Shown here piece by piece: positions 13,201 to 25,200 of a stretch of 64,000 bases of DNA. Position numbers and translations under genes: made by a program. Every line of letters begins with the position of its first letter. Within the stretch, counting starts at the first letter, position 1. The stretch lies in contig CM046869.1 in the NCBI GenBank assembly GCA_025617745.1, forward strand, positions 18,554,994-18,618,993, in the 5' to 3' direction. The notes under the pieces were generated by a model. The model saw nothing but the letters and a program-made list of their open reading frames with translations. It was not told the origin of the DNA and searched no databases. The stretch comes from Heliocidaris erythrogramma. Lineage: Eukaryota; Echinodermata; Echinoidea; Camarodonta; Echinometridae.

Positions 13201-16200
13201 GTTTCCCTACGTTCTGCCTGCGTCTCATGGCAGGGGTACAGTGTCGCACGGAACCTGTCAACAAAACCATAGCAATATGAAGGTTAGAGAACTTTCTAGA
13301 AGGGTTTCAGAACTTCTGTTGACTGTACTTGCTGTATTAGAGATTGACATCGCACCATGCAAACAGAGGAAAGCAAGAACAAGGAAAGCTTTTACCAGTC
13401 ACCTACTTTATGGAGGGGGGAGGGGGGTGCGTAATGATAAATTACACTAAAATAGAAAGGGCACAATAATGACCATAGTTACAATTATGATATGGATACC
13501 AACTAGAAAAGTCCATTGCAGCGATTCGAAGGAAGGACAAAGAACCTCCCCTAATCTACAATGTGTGTAGATTAGAGTATAATGCATCTCTACAGAAAAT
13601 TCAAAAGAAATCTGTCAAGAAATGTGACCTCAGAGCGGACACAAGATATCCACTAAAATATGATCTTTGACCCTATGAAAGACGGAACACTGGAGGCAGC
13701 ATCACCAAAAACTGTAGAGGTCTAGAGTAATCTATGATGGACCTCCATAAAAAATTTGAAAGAAATCAGTCAACAAATGTGTCCTCCTGAATGCATGCAA
13801 CCAAAATATGACATTTAACCCTATAAAAAATGGAACACTGGTGGCAGCATCACCAAAAACTATAGGTTTTTAGATTACACTAAGAGACACCTTCATGCAA
13901 AATTTGAACAAAATCTGTCAAGAAATGCAGAAGTAAGAGTGCACAAAATGGACAAATGACCTTTGACCCTGTGAAGGACGGAACAATGAGGGCATCATCA
14001 CCAAAAAGCAAAGATGTGTATTATTATACCAAGATACATCTCCATACAAAATTTGAAAGAAATCCATCAAGAAATGTGGCCTACAGAGTGTAACACAGTG
14101 TAACACAGTATTTAATTATGTGCGGTTTTTGCTTACTGCTACTTTGATAATTACTGTTTTACCACCCATATGTTTATCTTTTTATTGTAATATTGTATGA
14201 CCCAGTGGAAGAATACTTTCAGATGTTAACAATAAATGCTATTATTACCTATGTAAGGCGTTTTAGCGGCGCATTAAAAACGCATATTTTTGTCCGCTTT
14301 ATTTGCGCGTGCAATATGAGAGCATATTGCACGTAACACTGAATTCCCATAGACTACAGTGCTAAACGTGCCGTGCAATATTATGCCGTATTTGGTCTGG
14401 TCTGTTTGCGTGCGTGCGCGCGCGCAAATAATGCAACGCATACACACATACGCACATGACGTCATAAAGAGGTTAAGTCAAGGAGTTATCACAAGTTAAA
14501 CTTGTGTGATCACAATGCAGTATGATGAGGGGCTCTATTAACTGAATGTGGTTGGTTAAAATGATTTTTACTAAGTTCTCAATCATTTTCCTGTAGGGTA
14601 TAGATAATAATTATATTGGATGGCTTTATTTTATGGAATACCAGAAATATTCCACTCATTAGGGGAAATATTCCACTCATTAGGGCCAATATTGCACTCA
14701 TCTTCGATTCGTGCAATATTGGCCCCAGTAACTCGTGGAATATTTTCTGGTATCCCATTCAGAGCCATCCAATATATAATATAATTATAATAATAATATA
14801 CTATACTGCTAGCTATTGACCTTTCTTAAAGGGCCCTTGCAACCCAAACGCAACCCAAATGCAAGTTTATTGCTGTCGGTGTGCAGGGATGCAGTAGGAA
14901 TTCTGAAATAGGAGCGTTGATTGCAAAACCATGGTATTTCCTGCTTTACAAGTAATGACATGCAATCAACACCCTGGCAAGCTGCCTTACATTCTCAACT
15001 ATTCTCGGGTTGTTAATATGCATTTCAGGCAGGATCTGATATTAACATTAACAGGGATACATTCCTACTTGTTTTATATAGAAATAGATTTAATTTCCTT
15101 ATTAAGTATGTCAGGGTTGACCACATTGGCCTGTATTCTGCCACTTTGAATTTTGAACTTGAATAAAGAAAAAGTTGAGTTTTCGCCATTTGATTACATT
15201 GTGAAAGAAACCGTCTCAAAGCAATTGGGAAAGGTTGGTTATGTCTACACAATAATTGGTGTATAATGTGAGGTTTTGGAATCATCAAAATGATAAGAAA
15301 TTGACCGAAGCTTGCTGAAAAGCACATGCACTGCACACAGAAATGGGTGCATGGGACTGCACACACATGCGGCTTAAATTTTTGCCCGAACACTTCAGCT
15401 ATTTCTTGTTATATTTCAAATATGAGGGCATTCAAAGAGCAATCCTTTTCAGGGGATATATCTACTATGATGTTCTTCCAAATAACATAAAAGAACGAGA
15501 AAGCTCACAAATTATTTTTCATCTTTCCCAGAACTCAACTTTCTCTTTAATAATATAGACATGCCTGGGGAGCATTTCATCAAGCGTTTTGTCAGTGATT
15601 TTTACCGACAACTGTTATAAGCTACTGAAATCCTTGCATCTGATTGGCTGAGAGGAAATTTGTCGGTAAAAATCACTGACAAAACGCTTCATGAAACGCT
15701 CCCCTGATTGTACGTGCCTCATATTGTCACACAATGTGTACATATTACAAATAGGGCAAGGAAATTTAAGGCAATTCTTATCATAATCTTAATTAGATTT
15801 ACCCTTCACAGATCTTCTTGACTCTGCTCTTGAGCTGGTCTCCTTGAAAGAAGATGATGAAAACAGACTTCTGGACCTGATCTCCCTGCAAAAATGTTAC
15901 AAGAGGAAGATAATACAATTAAAATTTAATGCAAACACAGGAGATATATCTGCCTTAAACACCTCCTGTTTAGATCGAAAGACCACCTGTCAATGAAGTC
16001 TGGCTATTTTGTATCACTTGAGCAATGCCTCTTTGTACAAAATTTACATTTCAATGAAGGAAAATAGTCTTTAAAAAGACATTTTTAAAACGGGTTTCCT
16101 TGAAAGGTCTCTATATAGAGATTGACTATCAGTATATGAAATACATCAATGATCAACATTAATTTACAAATGAAAAAATTGATTGGATTTCTACTGATAT

Positions 16201-19200
16201 CGTTTACATTTTTACCACACAGAATGTGATGCCTATAGCCAACACTAAATATTACTTTATCTTCCACTCACAGTGCTGGGATCCTCAAGAGCGGTATCAA
16301 TCTCGGCTTGGCGCAGGAAGACGTTGCCACGGCAAACACGCCACAACATCTGCTCGAAAGCAGGGATGCGTTCACGCTGGATCACCCCAGCAACAAAGCT
16401 GAATAAAGGACAGGGAAAAAGATTGAAGCATATTAGACAAGGGGGGGGGGGGGGGTGAAGGCAATTTACCATTCATTCTCAATAAATAAAATTCTGTCTA
16501 TGGTTTGCAAGGCATAAATTCACCAAACAAGGTTGCCAAGAGCACATGTGTATCGTGTATTTAAAAGACTTTTAAATGGGCAGCGGTAGATTTGTTAATG
16601 ATTTCTAAAAGGTGTTTCATTTGCATCAAACTATGTACAGAGACTTGTAAATGTAAGGGGAGGGGGTTACAATAGAGTACACAGGACAATAGCCAAATGG
16701 TGTATGTGCATGTATACATCACAAGTATAGTAGTAATGACCAACACATCATACCACAGAGTAAAAAATACCCCAAACACTTACCCATTTAATGCTATTTG
16801 ATTTTGATATACCACACGTTTCCCATAGACTTCATTCAGCCCAAGTCATCTTAGGTTTAGTATTCAATGGGTTAAGTCAATATCCACAGCTGTGTGCTAT
16901 CACATGGCCTGTGAGAGTTTTAACACCTGGCCACAGGTGTGGATTACATTTCATCATGAAATCAAGTCATTTGGGGTCAGCCGGTGATAGGGGCTTTAAT
17001 ATATGGCAATGGCTTAAAGATAAAGTGGAGTTTTGGTCATTTTCCATTGACTATAACGGCATATAAAAGGCACGTTACTTATGATTTTGGAGGAGTATGT
17101 CATTCTTAGCTCTGCTCTTTTTATTTTTTAAATCTGGAATTAAAAATACTGATTTATCAACTTTTGCAGCTGTGCTGAATATCATATAATACTACTACTA
17201 ATTGAAATCAAAATCAAACTAAAAAAGTTTCATAGATTTTAAAATCATTTTAAAAATCATTTTCCCAAACATGCTAAGCTCCACCCCCAAAAAATACTCC
17301 AGACCTCATTCCTACAATGACATCATCTGCCAATCATTAGTGAGCTAAGGAGAGACAGTGGTATGTAGCTTTGCTAAGAGATGTCTTTACCATACAATGC
17401 CTACATAGGAGTTGCTAAGTCAGACATGCTGTAGCATCACCACAAAAAGAATGGTAATGAGGAGGTATTCTTTGAAAGCATGCAATTCTATTGTGAGCAT
17501 GTGTTGAGCTGGGGGAAGTTACATTCCACTGTCTATTGTAGAATGTTAAGAGTAGCTGACTGGTGATTGACAGATGTCATTGCAGGAATGAGATCTGGAG
17601 TTGTTTTTTCTTAGGGTGGAGCTTAGGAGGTTGGAAAAAATATTTCAAAAAACATTTAAATATCTATGAAACATATCTATATCTAGATGTTTTAAATAAA
17701 AGAATATTAGTTGTATGCATCCTTGCACGGCTGCACATCAACAGCAATAAACTTGCATTTGGGTTGTGTTTGGGTTGCAAGGGCCCTTTAAGTTTAAATG
17801 CTTGTTATCTTGCAGTCACCTGGGGAAAATGAGCTTACATAAAATTTTCAAATGAAATAAGATAACACATTGGTCATCATTTCGAATAAGATTACAAATA
17901 AGCCACTTCGGAGATGCAATCTGAGCATGAGCAGATAAAGGTCATCTGTACCAAATTCTAAAACCCACTGACACTAATGCCATGTAATCATTATTCAATG
18001 ATGCACTAACGGTGCATTCCATGATATCCAGGTGGAAGTATTCTTTTTAAAGGGGGAAACAAAAGCTATTCATGAGGCACCTCTATCACTCCCAGAGTTA
18101 TTTTTCTGAAGTGCACATAAAGGGTCCCTCCCATGTCTAAAATATCTGTGGATATTTGGGGTCATTTGTACCATGCGCTAACCCCGAACTGGCTTATTGG
18201 TCATAAGAACCTATCACTAGGAAGCCCGCAAAGGTACTCACCCCAGTCTCATAGGCTGGCCAATCCTGGGTCCATCATCTCCTAGCAGCTTGTGGGCTTC
18301 TTCCATGTTATCACCATCGTGCATCTGCTGGTGGTGGAATTCAGCCTGGAGTTTAGAAATGTCCCACAGACAGACAAACAGACACACAAAGACACACAAA
18401 GACACACAAACAAACAAACATCCACACAAAGACCACAACATGCAGAGGTGGAGATAGTTCCATACCCAGAGGGTGCATAGAAGTGACAATGGGGGTGTGG
18501 GAATGTTTAGAGGTTCGAAGTACAGGGGCAGCACAGGTGCAGACAGAACACAAACCACCACAGAGAGCGGGACGTTTCAACAAGATCAGCAGAAAGTGCA
18601 ATTTTAAAAAGATTTTGAGGTGGGGGTGTTAAAACGATCGAAAGACAAGGGCAGCAAAGGTGCAAACAGAAAGCATACCACCACAATTACATGTAGTAAG
18701 AAGTTCAACAAGATGAGCGGAAGGTGCATTTTTTTGTTGTTGTTGATAGATCAGAAAAGACAAAAAGAAGTATGTTCACACAAGAGCATGAAAAGAGAAG
18801 CAGATTAGAGCAAATAGAAGACATTTTTTTAACACAGAAAGTGGACAGACCAGGTGCAGTGCAAAAAAGAAGTAGGGAAATGAAGAGGCCAACACAATGC
18901 ACCAAGGACAAGAAATAGGCAAAAATGGATCCATGAATATTCATATTTACTAAATATAGATCAAGACACATCAGTAAGTTTTGAAAATCAAGCAGTAAGA
19001 GGCAACAGATCAAAAGTAGATTGTATTAAGGCATCCCATAATTTGGAATAATCAGTACCCAGAAACCAAGCACAGAATAGATAATAAACAAACATTTATT
19101 GTCAAAGCCATTTTGAAATGTCAATGTAAGAATTATTTCACAATGAGTACAATGCCAAAGATATTAAAAAAGTAATTAAGACATTTTCTTGAAAATAGAG

Positions 19201-22200
19201 GCACAGTTTAGTTCAGTCAAAAGGAAGTTTAAAAATGTAAAGAAAATAAAGATGACAAAAGAATTTTTCTCAAATTTAGAAATAAAACACAAAAAACAGG
19301 CAAAATTGAATTTGTCAGCAAACATGATAGTACATGAAAAAAGAAAAACGTTATATATGCGTGAAAAGAACGGGCCAAGAAAGTGACATGTAGGTTTAAT
19401 TGAAGTGGGGAAAATAAATGGTTAGTGCACAAATGAAACATTTCACATGTTATACAAATGCAATGAAACATAAAACTCAAATGGATTAGTAATTGACATT
19501 TAATATTCGAATTAAAAGCATGCATTTTCAATGTTTTCAGGCCATTATGATTTGGGGAGATCGGTGAGAGGGGTGTTGAAAGCAGTGAAAAGGAGTAAGA
19601 TGACAGAAATGTACAGATGTGTGGGAGGGGATACATGGAAAGGGTGGGATTAAAAAAAGAACAGGAAATATATCATGTCAGTTGAGGTGCTATGAGTGTT
19701 CCTGTATAGAAAAGTTAACAAATTTACTCAAATTGAACCCAAAGGTTGAGAATTTTGTCATAAAAGACAGTTGAGAGAACGGAACTAACAAAAAAAAAAA
19801 AAGGGATAGGAACTGCACAAAATTGGTGTGTGTACACAATGTCACTGATTGTTGTACATAAAATGGAAGATCATATAAAAGAAGTTTTTGGTGACTCTTG
19901 CCACATAGCTATGTATGTCATTGTAAAGTACTGTCATAAACCACTGTCTGTTGCACATATGGCATGCACATACACTGAACAGAATGGCAGATGTAATGCC
20001 GTAATGTACATGTACAATGTAGTTAGCCTAAAAGTTGGCTGAATATCTGTATTCAAATTTAAAAACTGGTCTACTGGATTATGGGACTGGACATGTACAG
20101 ATGTAACATATACACTGACAACATGTATTTGTGACATGTACATAATGTTGGGGAAAGTAATGAAACATATACGCATACATTAATTTTGTATATAGAGAGG
20201 ATGAAAGTGGACAATAGGTTGTTAGGTGTCATAGAAAAAAATGCCCTCATTATATACATGTATTATTTATACAATACATTCTTTTTAATACAGAAGTGGT
20301 CTTTACAATAACTGCCTACTTAAGTAAATGATTGTATGACACAAGCTGTGGGCTCTGTCTGATAAGAAATTGCGATTGATTGCAACTTCATTTGAGATTG
20401 ATATCAATCGCAACTCAGTACATAAAAGATAGGAGACTGTAAATTTGCAAATGATCGGAGGACTTGCGATTAATTCAGATCAATTGAAACTCTTTTCTAA
20501 GACAAGGCCCTGATGACAATCACTCAGCAGTCAATTTCTAACACTAAACTGAATTCCTACCTTAACCCTGGAACCTACAGTACAAATGACATAAACCCTA
20601 ACATTATAATAATAATAATAATAATAATGATTTTGTTTACCCAGGGAAGCCTCATCAGCTTCAATGCTGTTCTTCCTGAGGGCCCTGCAATTATTATTAC
20701 CCCAGCAATTGCCAGATACCCATTTACACCTGGGTGGAGAGGGACAAATGTGAGTAAAACATCTTGTCCAAGGATAATTAAAGCACCCCGTGAGTATTGA
20801 ACCCAGGGCCTCTCGTAAAAGAGTCAAGAGCCTTCACCAATATACCACAGTGCTCCCACATGAACCCTCAAACTAACCTAAAACACTATTGCAACCCAAG
20901 TCCTTCCCAATATAAATATTATTGATAAAATACATGTAAAGCCCAGGGAAAATAATGTCAGATTACCGCCAAAACACACATTGCATTAAGCATTTTGAGG
21001 GACATACATGCACGTGTACATGTACATTATATAATTGTGAACACTGTGCAGTGTATGTACCACATATATATAAAATATAATTCACACTGCAGGAGGAGGG
21101 TGGCACTCCAGTAAAACCATTTGAATGAAATGTTGAAACCATTCTTCACTGGCAAAATATGACTTTAATAGAGTAAAGTAAACCATAGCAAGACCCATCA
21201 ATGCGTCTTTCATACCTAACATTGCGAATGAACATTCATTATACAATACTAATACCAAATGTATGCATAACGTAACATAATGATAAGTGTTACTGATTTA
21301 TCAGTAAACGGAAAGTAGATTAAGAGAAATTTCTTTGATGCATGAATACTAAATATGTAAGTGACATCATGGACATTCATGAATATGTGCAAAATAAAAA
21401 TTCTATACTACATGCAAATTCATGCATTAATTTCCTTGACGTGGTACCTCACATTTTTTTTCATATAGTGTTGCTTAGAGTACTCTATTTCAATATGAAC
21501 TGTCAACATATCTTGCACAGGTCTAGTACTGCTGTTCACTGCATCATCTTGTTGATTTTCACGATATGAATCTTCTGTCTTTTATTCTGGTTTGAATTTG
21601 TACAGGTATTCTTTATAATTCTTTAAAAAAATGAAAAATAAAATAAAACTCATAAAACCTTTGAGGCAAACAGAGAAACTGATAAGCTGTGCGCAAAAAG
21701 TGAAGGTTTTTGTTGCGAAAATGGCCACTAAAACATGTTTGGGCGATTCTGTGCAACGTGTCCCCATACAAAATTTGTCTTTTATTCATATATTTCATTA
21801 AAAAATGAAGAATCTCCTCATATGACCATTGAATAGCTAGTGGTTTCTTTCTGGTATCGCTACCTTCATTCACTGTCGTATTAAGAGACTTTTCACATGT
21901 GGATGACATATATGGATAAATGACATACAGTGTATGTCATACGGGACACATAGCACGGAATCGCCCATTTCTGGTTTGACAGTTCCATTGAATTTAATTG
22001 TACCATCTTCTAAAAAAAAAAAAATCAAAAATGGGTATAATTTTATTGAGTTTATTCAGTTATGTCACAGAGATGAGCTGCTTAGGTATGATTTTAGGAA
22101 TGTTCCTGCATTATTAATATTACTGTCATTAAGTAAATGTTGATAGCTTGCAAATGTTCACATGTTGGGAATGTAGGGGATAAAAATCATCTCTTCATCT

Positions 22201-25200
22201 TATAGAGATAGGCCACAAAGAACCATGCAAGGTAACTCAAGAATACACCTTGCTAACAACAACAACTATAGCAACAGCTGAAAAAGAACCCAAACAAAGA
22301 CGATAAGAACCATCATAATTTCTGAAAGGTAAACTTAAACGAGAGTAGCAGCAGAGGCTTCAAGACTGTACCAAATTAAAATACAGTATGACAAGCATAA
22401 CAGAATTTGTATCTTTTTGATCAAAGAAAAACAAAAAAAACATGTATAACTGAACTAATTTATTAACATATTAACTCTCTGAACATGCTGTCTAAATGGC
22501 AGTTTTGAGCCATTAATTCAAGAAATAATATACCCACTACAACTTATGGCCTATTTCTTTAAGTGTACTTGTAATTACTTTCCCATAAATGTATGGACAA
22601 AGCCATATCTTCAAAGCAGTAAAATTTCTTCAAAGAAATAATTATATCCTTTTGTAAGTTTAGACAGTCATGCTCAGAGATTGTAAGGATTCATTACCGC
22701 AGACAAGCTCAGCAATTGCTGTTAGTAAGAATGTCAAAGAAGAAATAAGAAGCTCTCTGTAAATTGATATAATCTGCTTTATATGTTTGATCAATACTTC
22801 AACATAGGAAATGTGCCTGATATACAGTATAAAAGTATTTCCAAGGAAAAAATGCATCACTATACATATTTCTTTAAACAAATGAGTATACGATAAACAT
22901 ACCAGGTTTTAAAGGCATTATTTTTCTAAAAAAATAAAAAAATGCATTTTTAAGTAGGTTTATAATGAAAGAGAGAATTGACATTAAACATTAAAGAGGC
23001 TAAAGCACTTGTAAAAGGAGTGACCCATACAGATTAAAATGAGGGGGAGGGGGACAGTTCACCAGAACACACATTATTCATATGTAAATGTATTTATGTA
23101 CAAGTATTTAGGAGTATCAATCTTTACATATGGTGGAGTGCTATACTGCTTTTCCAAATAATTGCAGCTGAAAAGAAAAGGCATACCTCATCGAAGAAGT
23201 GTTGAGTCTTGCGCAGGATGTGCTTGAGTTCCGTCAGTTCTAAGAAGTTCCTCTTCAGGGCTTCCTGGTTGGTGTTCACTTCCTTGAGTTCATTCTCCAA
23301 TTTCTCAAAGCATGCCTGGAAGTAAACAGAGACACATGAAGATCAAGAGAGAGAGAGAGAGAGAGAGAAAGGGGAGAGGCATAAAGAGAGCTGCTAATTT
23401 TTTTTTTCTCTCCTAAAGTGACATAATAAGTAAAGGTCAAAACTTTTCTTGTAACCTTAGTCTTACAAAATTAAAATTTTCTAATCATACGGTAAATTCA
23501 AGCAAAGAGTTATCTTGAATAAGTCTCATTATCAATTATTCCTACAGCATTTCCTTCCTACAGTGACTATTCCAATTACTGTACACGACTTTAACCAAAT
23601 CACCTCACTCGATCAATCTAACATACCTCTAGGTCGATCATCTCCCTTGGTGCAGGCGCATCAGGGTTCTCTCCGGTGTCCAAGATGGGGATATCGGCTC
23701 TAAGAATCTCTTTCTCAAGATATCCTGAAATGAATGATTACACAAGGGGAAAAAAAGTGAGATAATGTAAAACTAGAAAGTTTTTGAGATGAAACTTTTC
23801 ACAAAGTGTGAACTTTAATCTTTTTCACAGCAAGCAACTTTCACAATTTATAAAATTTAAGTGACCAGTGCGAGTCAAAGATTGTGTACCATAAAAACTT
23901 TAAAGAATAAGGACCAATTGTGGAATTCACGAGAGTCTTTTCCACTTGATAGTTTCTGGTTTTAAGTTCGACATTTGTCATTGTTGGACTGTCCATTTTC
24001 ACTTTCAGCAAATTACAAAGTGTACAATGTACTTGTAAAGTGAAACTTTATAATCATCACTGCAGATGCTTCCAAGCACAATAAAAAGCACTCATGAATG
24101 CTGTTAAATTTAAACAAATAAAACACTCAAAACCATACAAGGTGTTTGAGAACTCCCCCGTTTAAGTGTGTGAATGTGTGTATTTTTTTAAGTACATACA
24201 CAATTGTAACATTGCTGAAAACCTAATATTTGGTCAAACAGCCATACACAAGGGTAGTCCTCTGCTGAAAATAATCAAGAGGAAATCTCTTGTAACACAA
24301 TGAAATAGCTTTTTGATAATAATATGATTTATAATGCGCCAAATCCACTCTGTAGAGTGCTCTAGGCGCAGTGTAGAATAAAGAAGGGCATAAGAGAGTA
24401 GAAAGACAAGAGATGAATGTAATAATCAATGGGAAGCATTAAACAATTAAGTTTTTAGACTGCTTTTGAATGAATCTGGAGAATTGCAACTTCTAATAAC
24501 TATAGGTAGATTACCACATAGCGCAGGACCAGCATGGGGAAAAGCTTGTTCCCCCCCATGTTTATAGGTTGAAGAGGCACGATGGTTCAGTGGTTCAGTG
24601 GTAGAGCAGTGGTCTTGTAACTGGGAGGACCAGTGTTCAAAACCAAGTGGATATAAAATTATGCTAGTGCCCTTAAGTACGTTAATGGTCATTACCAAGT
24701 CCCTCAGCGAGGACTTAAAGCCATCGGTCACCTAGGTGCTAACTTACACATACACATGCTTTCTTAGCAGTCCGGTAAAATAAGCCATCAAACCATCAAG
24801 TATAGAGTATTATACATACATGTATGCACATTCTTTAAGTGCTTTTACTTATACTTCAGTTCAGTTCAGTTTGGTTTATTCAATCATTTAAAATCAAATC
24901 AAATATACATATCATACATGTTACAAACATTGCAAATTCAGTTTAAATGATTAGGATGCCCCTAAAAGCACATGCATGCTTGATAAATGGGGCACCCAAT
25001 ACATAAAAGATAAAGTACATAAATTCATAGCATATAACTAATAACTATAAAACAACAACCTAAAAGGCAAAGAAAAAAACGATAAATTCTACAGGGAATT
25101 CTACAGAGACTTACGAAGCTTTCTTTCCATTTCATCACACCGCCTTACTTCATTGACAAATTTTCGCTGGAAAGCATTGACATCAGGATTTAACTATAAT

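Noticed and set aside
19229..19636. 135-codon ORF in intron 4 rich in Phe, Leu and Ser
   Set aside because: Antisense reading of an A-rich stretch; composition explains it; no homology I can name.
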